Source: Nemophila menziesii
Lineage: Eukaryota > Streptophyta > Magnoliopsida > Boraginales > Hydrophyllaceae
DNA: 64,000 bases
Reading direction: 5' to 3'
Assembly: GCA_029959085.1 (NCBI GenBank)
Contig: JARWIR010000016.1
Span: forward strand, 20,841,499 to 20,905,498
Within the stretch, counting starts at the first letter, position 1. The number at the start of each line of letters is the position of its first letter. Below the pieces are notes generated by a model. It ran no database searches. It saw only the letters and a program-made list of their open reading frames with translations, and was not told the origin of the DNA. Shown piece after piece: positions 52,096 to 63,796 of this stretch. Both the position numbers and the translations under genes were made by a program.

Positions 52096-53026
52096 AATAA
52101 TTAGCAAACTCAGGGTGTAGCGCTGCAAATATCTTCCAACTATCACCATCAACCGGATGACGCAACATATCCGGATCGGCACTGTTACCGGTATGGTGCC
52201 AAATCATGTCTTCAGCGGTGTGCTTTGAAGCGTATAGTCGCTGTAATCTAGGAGCAATCGGAAAGTATCGAAGTTTCTTATGCGGTACTTTGATACCCTT
52301 CTTTGGGTCCCATCTAGACTCGCTACAAACTGGACACTTATCGAGGTCTTTGTTTTCTTTGTAATAAATAACACAATCGTTCAAACAAACGTCGATGGTA
52401 ATATACCCCATACCCAAACTTTTCAACTTCCTGTTGCATGCTTCATAAGACTCGGGCAAATTGTGAGGTTTAGGCAAAATACGACCCAACAACTCCAGTA
52501 GCTCGGTGAATGAAGTGTTTGTCCATTTGTTCTTTACTTTTACGTGCATTAGCTTGGCAATGAAATTCAACGAACTCATCGATTTACAACCAGGAAATAA
52601 TTCTGTCTCCAATTCTTCGAACAATGTGTCAAAACTGCTTCGACTTGGAATATGTGCATCTCTCATCTCGGTGTCTCCCGGATGTCCACCAACATCGTAA
52701 CTCTGTCTCACATCGTCATAAACATGCTGGATTTCATTTACTATAATTGGATCTTTACTTGCAGGGGTGTATATGTTACCGTGTTTTGTCCAAACCTTAT
52801 AATCATGGTTAAATCCCTCTCTTAGAAGGTGGGCCATAACAGCTTCGGTTTTTAATCGACAAAAATTATTACACTTCTTACACGGGCAAGACAAGTAACC
52901 GGTATAACCTCTACTTTTCTTAGCAAAATCGATAAATTTATAAACCCCAAAAATATATTCACCATCTAACACATTCGTCAATTCGATCCAACTCTTATCG
53001 ATACTCATGTCCGAACTCGATGCCAT
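52085..53026 (-). pseudogene. TNP2/TNPD-like transposase, N-terminal part only
   Basis: 313 codons from ATG 53026. It starts MASSSDMSIDKSWIELTN and carries the transposase-associated domain with its Cys-rich site (CPCKKCNNFC). AHLLREGFNHDYKVWTKHG follows, then the middle region: CPVCSESRW, KKLRYFPIAPRLQRLYAS, DMIWHH. Full-length proteins continue after HPEFA into the RNase H-like catalytic core; here the frame becomes NYSRV and stops at the internal repeat block. The catalytic domain is therefore absent. Confidence 0.9.
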
Positions 53027-53789
53027 CTCTTAACAACAATTTGAGTAAATTATGCGACTACATTAATATAAAAAAATAAAATACATAATTATTACAACCC
53101 AATGAATAAAATGAATAAAAATTACAACACAATAAACAAAATAAAAAAAAATTACAAACTCATTGGATGAATTTATATTACAAACCATTGAATGAATAAA
53201 ATTACAAACCATTACATGAATAAATATTACAAACCATCATTAAATGAATGAATATATAAAAAAAGAACAAATAATTAAATAAACAAGTAAAAATATATGA
53301 GCACAAAATATAAATTCACACAACACATGCATAATCAACCAACAAATATTTAATTCATTAACCTAATCATATGGTATATCAACTTGCTAATAATCAAATA
53401 AATAAAAAATTTAAAAATCATGAAATTTAATGGAAATACCTTGAATTGGATGGATAAATTGAAGAGTGATGTTAATTCCCCACCAAGAAAGTTGTATTAA
53501 TTCACCTAATCAACCCATATAGAAAGAATAAACCACAATTAGAATTCAAAAAAAAAAATTAAAAGGTGAATTTCATGCAATTATTACCTTAAATTGTGTG
53601 ATGAAAGATGATATTAATGGAGCCCCACATTGATTATTGAACCAAGAATGATGCAAGATGAAGTGGAGAAGCAATTACAAAAAAAAATGGAAATTAGTTG
53701 AGTTTTTGGGAGAAAATCAGAGGATTTTTTTGGGTGTTTTGTGTGTTTGGTGGGTTAAAAACCTGCTGTCTCCATTAAATAGGATTGAA

Positions 53790-54075
53790 GATTAGCGACG
53801 AATTACGGGTCGTCGTTAAACGAAGATATGTCGTCGCTAATCTTCAAATTAACGACGAAAGCACGTGTCGCTAAGATAGCGACGACAACTCGGCACTGAA
53901 AAAAAATTAAAAACAAAAAGAAAAACAATTAGCGACGAAATATACTTATATTACGACGAATTTGGTTGTCGCTAATTAACGACGCTTGTTTTTTCGCCGG
54001 TAAGTTATTGTCGTCGCTAATTTCATAAGATTAGCGGCGAATTACGGGTCGTCGCTAAATTTCCGTGGGTAAACA
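53790..54075. repeat. Right subterminal repeats of the CACTA element
   Basis: Repeated GATTAGCGACGAATTACGGGTCGTCG and shorter TTAGCGACGA words in both orientations, adjoining the right terminal inverted repeat. Confidence 0.85.
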
Positions 54076-54095
54076 GCGCGAATCCAGTAGTGGAC

Positions 54096-55560
54096 AGACA
54101 TACATTACCCAGAGTGAAACTTAACGAAGTGAATAGGATGACTTTGTGGGTGAACGAGATGGGGGTTAAGACTAAAGTGGTCGGTTCGCTTTACGAGGAA
54201 GCCTCTTTGATACTCTACGCTATCGGAGACACGGTAATTGTTCCACAAGGGTTTAGGAAATACATAAGGGATCATTGGGGAGTCAAACGAGACCTTCGCT
54301 TAACTGAGATTAAAGAAAATGTTTACAAACTTGAATTATTCTAATAAGGAGAACACGAAAGGCTATGGAGTTTACGCATGGGGATGTTTATTGGCATGCA
54401 TTTAGTTTCATTCTATGCCAGTCTCAGGTGCCACCAGAGTCAGTATCCTTGGACTACTCATCAATCAGGTTTCAGGCGAGAGGCTTGGCCTTTATCCAGA
54501 ACACAGAAGACCCATTTTGGGCTATATCATCAAGCTTTCTCGAAATGGAGGATATCGATTTTCCATAGGTAGTGACGGAGGATGTGAAGATATTACGTTT
54601 TCAAATCAGGTTTAACATCAAGCAACCATTTCTCCTGGGATGTTGCTCGACACAGATTGAAGGAGTAGGGTAGGTAACCTTCCGATATGAAAACATTGCT
54701 GCTCTATGTTTCCGATGCGGATGCATATGACATAGGGACGACGTATACAATGTTCTCATTCTCCATCCTGTTGAAAACCAAGATGAGAGCAGTTGTCCAA
54801 TTGTTCAGTGGAGAATATTGCGAAATATTCCCCCACGAAGCCGATATACGGGACGAATAAGAAGGTTGGAAGGAAATACGTTCATGAGTTACGCACATCA
54901 ACACGCTTGGAACAGGGACAAAGATGGGTCATCAAGAGGAGGTGTAGGAAGGAAGAGAGGAGAATCTTCGAGGCACCATAACAAGGATACAAACATGATA
55001 GGCTTTTCTGAGAACCGAATGAGGCGAGAGTTTCAATAGACTAGAGGGATCAGAGGTTCGAAGGCAACAAGGACACATGTAACACACAACAAAGGAGCTT
55101 CAGAGGGTCAAGTCTGCTATATGAGGTAGTTGAGGAAGCAAATATGGGGAAAGAAAAGGTGACACGGGAGGAAACAGGTACGCAGCGCCAAGGACTTGAT
55201 TTAAACGTGGTTCAGGACGGTGAAGACACAGACATCATAGTTGAAAAGTCAGCAACGATAGTCAAGGATAGAGCAAAAAAGAATACCAGCGAAAAGAGGC
55301 GTGAAAATAGGAGCACTAGATGTAGAGGCCGAGGACGGACCCCAAGGAGAAGGGGTCGAGTACCAAATACCAAGAACAGAGAAAAAAAGCACTCAATGTT
55401 GAGACAGAGGCTTGAGTATATGGACACAATGGGAGGTAATAATAGTGGCACGACTGCGTCGAGACTTCGAAGCAACAAAAGACAGAAGAGTGAAGAGAAG
55501 GGAACAGGGAGACATGTAATTCTAAGTAGCGATGATGAGACTGCTAGGGCGTAAGGCTTT
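54096..55560 (+). pseudogene. LINE ORF1 (DUF4283 / zinc-knuckle) relic
   Basis: Pieces in shifting frames. 54150-54620 covers the DUF4283-like domain (KENVYKLELF, SLDYSSIRFQARGLAF). 54600-54760 reads LRFQIRFNIKQPFLLGC, VTFRYENIAALCFRCGCI, the typical lead-in to the zinc knuckle (C-x2-C seen, remainder broken). 55144-55554 is a basic, Arg/Lys-rich C-terminal tail (136 codons, ILSSDDETARA before the stop). Stops and shifts separate the blocks. The CACTA element is inserted immediately 5' of it. The endonuclease and RT are not found downstream. Confidence 0.65.
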
Positions 55561-56172
55561 GTGAATTTATTGTTGGAAAAATATAATAATTATGGGCTCG
55601 CATATGTACATATTGAATGTGTAGTGTAATCGTAAAAGTTTAATCCAATTAATTATAGTCCAATAAAGCTTATAATTGGATTAGTGGAATAAAAGTGTCA
55701 TGGAATTAAAGTGTAGATACTATTATGTTATTTCTAGTTTAATGAGGGGTCAAATTGAAAATAATAGAAGTTATTAATAATAATTAACTGCTAACAACTG
55801 CTTATTGTTAACTGAACTCACGTTCAAAATTATAAAAAAATGGTTATGGTCCCTAGATCATACGCTCTACTTATTTTCTCATCCCTATCTAAAGACAAAA
55901 CTAAAAACACAGAAGGTATAGATCTGGAAGATTCATTCCCCACTCCAACAAATCAATCAAAATAATCATAGATTCGGGTACACTTCCGCTTATTTCCTCT
56001 TTTATTTTTAATATTTTTCAGTACATAAATAAGAAAATCTAAAAATTGAATTATATAAAGTCTGGCAGCCGAATGTTACAAATTGTTTATAGCGATCAAT
56101 TTTTTTATGCTGAATTGACAAATCTTTAATTATTTTTGTAATGTAATGGTTTTAAATGGTGTGCATCGGTAT
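55561..56172. other. AT-rich spacer; LTR-like start TGTTGGAAAAATATAAT at 55571
   Basis: The word TGTTGGAAAAATATAATAAT followed by ATGGGCTC resembles LTR starts of some plant Copia elements, but no right end or target duplication was identified. No gene is seen. Confidence 0.3.
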
Positions 56173-56181
56173 TATTGTTTA

Positions 56182-57912
56182 GAGTAAATACCACTTTTGC
56201 CTGTTTTTCACGCGATTGACAGGTTGCCGCCTATTGTTTAAAATGCGCCTATATACCCTCTAATTTTTTTTCTTGTGACCGTTGCCCCTATTAACGTTTT
56301 CGGTCCAATTCTGCCATTAAGTGTGACGTGGATGTTACATGTCAGCATTTTTTTTTTTTTTAATTCTAATCTTAATTACTCAATTAATTAAAGGGTAAAA
56401 TAGATTTTTAATAATTGTTTCAATAATAAAAATAATAAAATAAAACACCCCACCCCCCTCCCCACTCCCACCCCGCAAACCCCCCTTCCCCTCTTCTTCG
56501 TCTTCCCAAGCTTCTTCTTCTTCTCGACATCCGTTTCTTCCGGAAAAAAAAAATCAAGCACATTGTGCCGAGATCCGATGGTTTTCTTGAACATCAACAA
56601 CATCTTCAACATTTCAACAGTGAACCAATATTCGGACCAAATTCATCTTTCCAATCTTACCCTTCCAACACTAGCAGATCTAAACAAGCTTCTCCTCGTA
56701 ACAATTACCCTCTACACCTCAACAATTCACCAGATATACGTGCCCTTCAATCACATTACTCTTCACCAAACATCTCCTTATCAAACTCCAATCTTCACCA
56801 TTCCGAAAATATTTCATATTTAACCCCTCTGAATCTTCGTCAACAAAACCAATGGACAAATCATCATGTTGACCAGTCAACGCTATTGAAAAACATCTTA
56901 CAGCAACGTTTCCCTCAACAAAGCGGCGTAGTGTCTCAACAGTTAATGTTGTTTCAACAACACCCAAGGGTATATATGATTTATTTGGCTGGGGCGTGTG
57001 ATGGAAAGTGATTTAGAGGGGAGGCGTGATAGAGGGGGGGGGGGGGGGTGGTGCGGAGCTAAGAAGAAAGAAGGCTAGGGAAGAAAGTAGTTATCAAACC
57101 ATTTAGGCTCTTTCATTTTACAAAAAAATTCATATGATTTTAACCAGAATTCAAGCATCCAATCATGCTCATTTTTTGTTGAAGAAATTAACCTAACGGT
57201 TTCTTCGGATAATCCTTTAGGAATTGTAAAAGAGTCAATTTCTTGACTGAAACCCCATTTATAATCTCTTTTAAGGAATTTTTGAAGAGGGTTATCTTCG
57301 TTTGGGGAGATTGAGAGAGATTTTTTACCAGAAGTATCAATCGTAGTGGCTTTGAAAGCTTTTGATTTAAAGTATACAGATTTTGGATTTGATTCAAGTC
57401 TAGGGTGAAATTAAGACCCTTTTGGATTTTTTGAGATAGGTTGTTGAGAGAAACTTGAGATTCCATTAGCAAGATGAAGAAGAGAAGCCATAGTGCTTTA
57501 AGTTTCAAAGGTCTAATAATTAGAAACAGAAGTTAGGGAAGCTAAAGAAGTTTGGGAAGAAGAAGAAGTTGGGGAAGACGAAGAAGAGGGGAAGGGGGGT
57601 TCCGGGTGGGGTGGGGTGGGGGGGGGGGGGGGTGTTTTATTTTATTATTTTTATTAGTAATATTAAAACAATTATTAAAAATCTATTTTACCCTTTAATT
57701 AATTGAGTAACTAAGATTAGAATTAAAAAAATAATAAAAATGCTGACATGTGACATCCACGGCACACTTAACGGCAGAATTGGACGGAAAACGTTGGTAG
57801 GGGGCAACTAGTCACGAGAACAAAAATTAGGGGGTATATAGGCGCATTTTAAACAATGGGCGGCAACCTGTCAATCGCGTGAAAAACCAGGGGGCAAAAG
57901 TGGTATTTACTC
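56182..57912. mobile_element. Mutator-type non-autonomous element, 1731 bp, long TIRs, 9-bp TSD TATTGTTTA
   Basis: Left end GAGTAAATACCACTTTTGCC, right end the reverse complement with small differences. The inverted repeat extends ~290 bp, including TCACGCGATTGACAGGTTGCC, CGCCTATATACCC and AATTAATTAAAGGGTAAAATAGA. TATTGTTTA flanks both sides (56173-56181 and 57913-57921). The interior (56480-57590) is richer in codon-like sequence than the surroundings but encodes no transposase. G and C homopolymer tracts (57036-57048, 57618-57631) sit near the inner edges. Confidence 0.92.
56565..57011 (+). other. Gene-like open frame inside the Mutator-type element
   Basis: 148 codons beginning MPRSDGFLEHQQHLQHFN, rich in Asn, Gln, Ser and His, ending ...GVVSQQLMLFQQHPRV and then a less protein-like tail. 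An overlapping +1 frame is also open for 86 codons, so coding status is uncertain. A minus-strand frame of 106 codons (57188-57508, MESQVSLNNLSQKIQKGLN) also lies inside. I do not recognise either. They could be captured host exon pieces, as in Pack-MULEs, or chance frames. Confidence 0.35.
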
Positions 57913-57921
57913 TATTGTTTA

Positions 57922-58050
57922 TTCTAAATTTCAAATGATGATGATGTACGGTTTTTTTATTTCGAAAAAATAGCAGTTTTTTTAAACGATTTTCGTTTAA
58001 ATTATTTGACGTGAAGGGTGACGATAAAAAAGAAAACAATCAAGGGTTGA
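57922..58050. other. Short spacer
   Basis: AT-rich DNA between the Mutator-type element and the LINE 3' end. Nothing seen. Confidence 0.4.
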
Positions 58051-58059
58051 AAGGAATAA

Positions 58060-58590
58060 GAATGACAATATTTGCGATAACCCAGCAATCAATGACCGGG
58101 CAGATATGATCTGGTTTAGTGACGCATCCTTTACATCTGACTGGGAACCAGCGGCTATTGCATCTATCGGTGTTAACTCACAAGACATTATTACTCAGAA
58201 AAAGACGGTTAGATGTAGGATTAAAAACATTCTGGAAGGGGAAGTTTGGGCACTTCTACTGGCCCTGAGATCGGCAGGATCAATGGGCATTCAGAGTAGC
58301 TCTTTCTACTCTGATAACCTTGAACTTATTCAAGGTATAAAGAAACAAGGAAAATTGCATTGGAGTCTTAATCCAATCATTGAAGAAATTAATGGATGGA
58401 TCAACTTATTCCCGCCTTGGAAAATAGCATATATAAGCAGGGAGCACAATACAATAGCGGACGTTTTAGCCAAATGCACTAGGAGAAACGTGAATTTATC
58501 TGGATGAAAAAACTTCTCAGTTATCGGTCCTTTCCATTTTCTGTCTAAATGTTGTAATATATAATGATGTTTCTTTCTGTCAAAAAAAAG
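58060..58590 (+). pseudogene. LINE 3' end: RNase H domain and poly(A)-type terminus
   Basis: 58106-58507 encodes a well-kept RNase H of the RVT_3 type: WFSDASF, EGEVWALLLALRS, SSFYSDNLELIQGI, SREHNTIADVLAKC, with the four expected acidic residues (D, E, D, D), then a stop. The 3' end CTTTCTGTCAAAAAAAAG (~58572-58589) looks like a LINE tail. It is 5'-truncated. Close relative of the minus-strand fragment at 22820-23200. Confidence 0.85.
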
Positions 58591-58643
58591 AAGAAGTTTA
58601 AATTGTTTCATAATTTGATTAAAGCTTTAGATAATACTTGTTC

Positions 58644-58695
58644 AATTGTGTTTTGATATGTTTGTCCAAAAAAAAAAAATTGTGTTTTGATATGT
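58644..58695 (+). mobile_element. Tiny LINE 3'-end insertion (TTGTCC plus A-run) with 17-bp target duplication
   Basis: ATTGTGTTTTGATATGT occurs at 58645-58661 and again at 58679-58695. The bases between are TTGTCC followed by ~11-12 A. LINE tails in this window end TGTCAAAA, so this looks like a retrotransposed end truncated to a few bases. Confidence 0.65.
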
Positions 58696-58900
58696 GCTTT
58701 ATTATATTTGCTGCCACTTAATACTTGATTTGACGAAGTAGTTGTACAACTTTAGACTCAGTTTTTTTTTTTTTTTTGATACTTCAGTTTTAGAATTAAA
58801 TTGTTGACTTCTGGTTATAAGAAGTTTGTTCAATTCTAGTTTCCTCTTCATGCATGGCCGTAGTTTTTAATATTACTGTTTATGATAAAAGTTATATGAT
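58696..58900. other. Spacer with a poly-T run (58762-58777)
   Basis: The T-run is bracketed by ACTCAG and ACTTCAG, which might be another tiny minus-strand LINE tail, but the duplication is too short to be sure. Confidence 0.35.
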
Positions 58901-58904
58901 AGTA

Positions 58905-61900
58905 TTTTTTTTTTTTGACAAGGAGAAAGTTTCAGAAAATTACATTGAGAAATTAACTTATACCTAATTAAGAGAAACGGCCTATCATATTAGCTTCTGA
59001 CACATGTTCCACTGATGCCCTGTGTCTGGCTTGTTTTGCTAATTTGTCAGTTTGACCATTAAACTCCAGCGGAGTATGTTTGAAGAAGACTTGGCTAACT
59101 TCTGTTGCCATCTTCTTGATCTGCCTTAACCATGGCCTAAGCCTCCAATTAGTTGCTGACAACTGCTGAATACCCTGAATAATTTCAAGGTTGTCCGAAA
59201 AGATTGTGATCCCCTCGTGTGAATCCTGTATCGACTTGTCTAGCGCGTAGAGAATTGTTTGCGCCTCTCCCTTCGTACGTGAGTTACACTTCGTGACTGT
59301 TGAGAGATTGGTCCGATGCCCCATCTCTTTTTCAATATGGACCACCCCTAATCCTGTGGGGTTATGCGGCTGATCGAAAGATGCGTCACACGTAAAAGCA
59401 ATGTTTGTTTGAAACTCGAGATCAACATTTGTATGGTAGTAATGTTTTGTCTTGGTTCCCTCCTTATCCATTCCTTTCCAAAATGTTCATCCATATTTTT
59501 GTTGGTAGTTCAAATGATTTCATCTGGCTCAATCATAAAATTACTGTGTCTGCTTCTCATTTTAGATTTCCAGAGGTTCCATATGATTAAAAGGACGTAA
59601 GATATCACTACCTCCCGTCTCCACCCGCTGTTAACAAAAGTCTCAATTATTTTAAGAACCCATTCTCCCACATCTTCAATGTCTTGACCTATGCTTATTT
59701 GAAGTGCCAATCTTGCCCATACTAATCTTGCCACTCCGCATGTAAGTAAAAGAAGTTCTACTGTTTCATGTTCCATTTTACACCACTGACACTCGATTTC
59801 AACTTCGTATTTTCTTGTTACCAGATTTTTCCCAGTTGTTATAGCATTATTACAAACTTTTCAGTTGAAAATACGTACCTTGGTGGGAAGGTTAGAGTGC
59901 CATATGGTTCTCCAGAGCTGGCTTTCCGAGGGAGTTGTATTTGATTGTCTAGGTCTGCCACCTTTTCAGCATCTGTGAGAACCTTATATCCTGTCTTAGT
60001 AACATATTCTCCACTATTAGCATGTGGCCAGATAAACCTATCTGGTACATCCCTTGAGAACACCTTCTCTCTCAAAATGTGGAATGATTGGTTCAGGGAA
60101 AATATCATCTAGCAACTCCGTGTTCCATTTTGTTGACTTTTCCTTCCAAAGATCTTTTAATTTATAAAGATCACTGTCTTTAGGTTTTTCTAATTTCCAT
60201 AAAGTATCTAACCATTTATCTGTTCAAATACTAATAGATTCGTCATTTCCAATTTGATATCGGTTGTATTCTTTCAACATATCTCTTCCTTCTAGAAGAC
60301 TTGCCCATGACCAGGTTCAAGATTGTCTTAAATTAACATCGAGAAAGATACTATTCGGGAAATATATACCTTTTAAAAGTTTAGCTGCTAAAGTATTCAT
60401 ATTATTGAGAATTCGCCATGCCTGTGCTGCAAGTAATGCCTTGTTCATCCATTTAAAATTTTAAATCCCATGCCTCCTATTAGCTTGCTAACCGTCAGTT
60501 TCTCCCATGATATCCAGTGTATTCGTGATTTTTCACCTGAATTCCACCAAAAATTCGAGATTGCATAAATTAGTTTATTACAAAAGGTAATAGGGAACGA
60601 GAAGATTGACATCGCATATATCGGTATAGCTTGTAGAATCGCTTTGATAAGCACTTATTTTCCCCTATCTGACAAGAGTTGTGCTTTCCATCCTTCTGTG
60701 TTTTTGAACATCTTCTCCGCTATCTATTGTAATGATTGTATCTTTGAACGCTTATAACATAATGGAATTCTTATATATTTCCCCAAATCGTCTTTTTCTT
60801 GTATGCCTATTAAATTAGTTATGTGTGCCCGACATCCCTTTGACGTATCCTTACTGGAGTAGATAGATGATGTCTCCCCATTTGTGATGATTTAATCCTA
60901 GTTGGAGACATCATTTTAGGTGTATTTATTAGAGTATATGTCGATTTTATCATGATTTAGTACACTTTCCGATTTTGTGCCTTGAATTAATTATTAATTA
61001 TTTTTAGAGCATATTGGGTTTAATTATTTATTTAGTGTGAAGCTTTAAAGATATATGGTAATTAATTAGAGTCCAAGTTAATTCTAAGAGCTAAAGGAAA
61101 GAGGATAAACATAAAAATTGGAGATAAGGAAACAAAAGCTAAAGTATGGAAAGATATAGCTGCCAAATAAATCAAAATTTCACCACCCACCACCACAAAT
61201 TGGATTATATATTAAAATCGGTGAGGAATTTGGAAGAACAGTCAAGAGAAAAGTTAAATATCTTTCCGAGACGATGAATTTCGACTAATCATACGCGTCA
61301 TACGGATAAGTATTGAAGTTGTTATGACAAAAAAAAACGGGGTTGATTCTATACTTTAGGGTTACGAATCTGAGTTGGGCTTGGAGTCCATTACTTACCT
61401 TCTCCTTCAAGAAAACGAATTAGGGCTTCCTATACACTATAAATACAACCTCTTATCATAAAAAATTCATCCTTGGCCAGTCCTTAGGCCAAGAAGAAGT
61501 TGCAACACAAGAAGAGAAGTCTTGAAGGAGATGTGCTTCAATTATGTCTTCTTCAACCTTTAATTCTGTAATTGTTTTCTTTTCTTTTCTTAGTATGAAT
61601 TGAATAAATTTAGCTTGAGTTTTAGCATATATGTATGAACCCTAGTTTTGGTTGACATCTATCTAATTTGGGAATTATATGTTTTAAATTGAATTCATGT
61701 TTTATTACTCTGTCTATGTGTTTGATTTATAATCCGTTTTCTTCGCGGACTGCAGCCGTATAGGATTACCTTCATAGTAGTTAGATAAGTCATTAGCTAA
61801 GGCATATTTAATTATTGAAAACAACACATAGAGTCTGGTGTAAGGTTTAGACCTGACAAATCAACCTAACTAGATAGTCATTAAGGTTTGGTGTATATGC

Positions 61901-62900
61901 CATTTAATCAATTGCAGGAAAAGTTTGCTTAGGTTCTCATTGACATAGGTAAACCCTATTTTAAACTACCTAGTGAAATTGAAACCGAACATTGAAATAC
62001 TACATGATTCACCCTTACATGTTCAGAACGGAAAAACTAGTGGGGATTACTTGCTAATTACTCAGGCTAAACTATCATACTATTTGTTCTTTGCTTATTT
62101 AATTTTCTGTCTTTAAATTCTTAGTTTAATTTTCTTATTTAAAAATCAACAAAAATCTCTTTTCTTTTATTTCTCTGCGTATTATTTGTTCTAGCTTTCA
62201 ATATCTGCACTTGAATATTTGCATAAGTTCTTCCTAACCTTCGTAGTCTGTGAGGAACGAATCTTACTTATCCATTAAAACTTGCAAACGTCATGTATAC
62301 TTGCAGAACCGTGCTCAGCCTAGGGTGTTTATTTGCACTTATTTTACACATTATTTTATCACACCTTAGGCGACACCAATAGAGGATTTTGTAAAATTTA
62401 TTCTTTGTCCCGACCCTGCACAATATGTTGAAATACACTCCCGAAATTGTTTGATTTCATCATGTTCAATTGTCAGAAAGAAAAGCGAGTCGTCTGCAAA
62501 CAATAAGTGAGTGATAACCGGAAAATTTATAGTTATACGTATACCTTTAAGTTTACCCTGATCTACCATATGATCAATTAAACTAATCAGGGATTCTGTC
62601 ATTAAAGAGAATAAAAAGGGGGACAGAGGGTCACCTTGCCTCAATCCCCTGCTTGGCTTAAATTTTTGTAATCTATCACCATTAAAGTTAAGTTGAAAAG
62701 CAATCGAAGATAAGCAATTCGAGATTCACATAATCCATTTCTCATTAAACCCCAACTTTTTCAAAAGTAATAATAAAAAATCCCAACGTACTTGATCGTA
62801 GGCCTTGTCCATGTCAAGTTTTACAGCCGCCATTGGTTTAGCATTCTTCCGTTTTCTTTTCATATAAAAGGATATTTCTTGTGCTATTAAAATCTGATAT
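58905..62900 (-). pseudogene. L1-like LINE ORF2 (RT to RNase H), decayed, with a nested solo LTR
   Basis: Reading the minus strand: RT palm at 62900-62379 (AVKLDMDKAYDQVRWDF, RQGDPLSPFLFSLM, LLFADDSLFF, INFTKSSI). The solo LTR 60868-62378 interrupts it. It resumes YSSKDTSKG at ~60860, then IPIYAMSIFSFP, NFWWNSG, RIHWISWEKL (60445-60654), PDRFIWPHANSGEYVTKTGY (60010-60050), the zf-RVT part (59510-59776, ECQWCKMEHETVELLLLTC) and a full RNase H (58968-59471: FTCDASF, GEAQTILYALD, FSDNLEII, NGQTDKLAKQA). The 3' end is TTGTC plus an A-run (T-run 58906-58917 on plus). Stops and shifts break the RT-zf-RVT part; the RNase H block is intact. Endonuclease and ORF1 are not seen. Confidence 0.88.
60868..62378 (+). 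mobile_element. Solo LTR, 1511 bp, TSD ATAGA, inserted in LINE reverse transcriptase
   Basis: Starts TGATGTCTCCCC, ends CGACACCA. ATAGA lies on both sides (60863-60867 and 62379-62383). Removing it and one ATAGA rejoins the LINE RT frame (KSSI into YSSKD). No internal retrotransposon sequence remains, as expected after LTR-LTR recombination. Body sequence matches the minus-strand copy at 24981-26494. Confidence 0.93.
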
Positions 62901-62981
62901 ATATGGACTTCAATATTAATGATGCGTGGCTGTTTTTATTTATTTATTCATTTTTAATTGAATAATTTATACCATAAATAT

Positions 62982-63054
<73 letters not shown>

Positions 63055-63640
63055 CTTGTGTACTGTATATATAATTCCTTTTTCTTGGATGAATTAAGCT
63101 GTGGTAATTTTTTATTATCAAATAGTATAACTTTGGTTAGATTTTATTTTTAATCTAATTATATAGTTGATTGATTAATGGATTTTATTACACCTTTAGT
63201 TGTTATGAGGTTTTATTCAAATAAATAATCCAGATCTATCATTTTGAATGAAATAGTTTAAATAAGATGTAATTAAAGTGACCGATCTTGTGTAAGGAAA
63301 AATGTTAGATATTTGTGAATGTGTTATTCTGTGAGTACTAGTCGGCCTTAAGGAAGATGACCCCTTATATTGATTAATAATAAATACGTGACGATTATTT
63401 AGTTTATATGTAAATAATGACTTGATATAAAGATAAACTCATTATTGACACGTGTTATTGTCAGTATTTGATTATTACAACAAGAATACTAATTGATGTT
63501 GATATTATTGTCCAAAGACTTGATATTAATGTTGTGTTAAGTATCTTGAGATGGAATTAATCATTATTTGAATTTAAAGATTATAGAATCAGGATATTAA
63601 TGTGAGCATTGTTTGTTTATTTTTTAATTTAACTAGTTCA
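62901..63640. repeat. (TA)n microsatellite at 62984-63050 and AT-rich flank
   Basis: 67 bp of uninterrupted AT alternation, then AT-rich DNA to 63640 with no gene. This stretch could be the 5' LTR or leader of the Copia gag that follows, but no LTR ends can be placed. Confidence 0.6.
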
Positions 63641-63649
63641 TCCACTACT

Positions 63650-63796
63650 ACAATATCTGCTAATGTCAACTCGATACCCATGCTTAATGAGAATAATTTC
63701 AAGGAATGGAAAGAGAACATTCTCATTGTTCTCGGCTGTATGGATCTGGAATTTGCAGTAACGGTTGAACAACTGATGTCTCCCATTTTGTTCTAA
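63650..63796 (+). pseudogene. N-terminal gag piece of a Copia element
   Basis: SIPMLNENNFKEWKENILIVLGCMDLEFAVT (about 63672-63762, quoted in parts: MLNENNFKEWKEN, LIVLGCMDLEFA) is the typical start of Copia gag proteins, followed by a stop at 63794. The sequence after it (GGTCCATGGATGCTATGG) does not continue gag convincingly. Truncated or interrupted; the window ends soon after. Confidence 0.7.

Larger units (their letters stand above)
48418..54092 (-). mobile_element. CACTA (En/Spm) transposon, 5675 bp, TSD GAC
   Basis: Left end CACTACTGGATTCGC, right end GCGAATCCAGTAGTG: a perfect 15-bp inverted repeat, flanked by GAC on both sides (48415-48417 and 54093-54095). Subterminal regions are packed with TTAGCGACGA-type words in both orientations (48440-48780 and 53790-54060). 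Transcription is minus: a transposase gene cut short at 52085-53026 and a TNPA-like gene at 49179-50754. A third block of subterminal repeats lies inside at 51825-52095, exactly where the transposase frame stops, which implies a deletion or fusion. The transposase core is missing, so the element is not autonomous. Confidence 0.96.

Noticed and set aside
55571..56172. Possible solo LTR starting TGTTGGAAAAATATAAT
   Set aside because: No TG...CA right end with a matching 5-bp duplication could be found, so it is noted only as a spacer.
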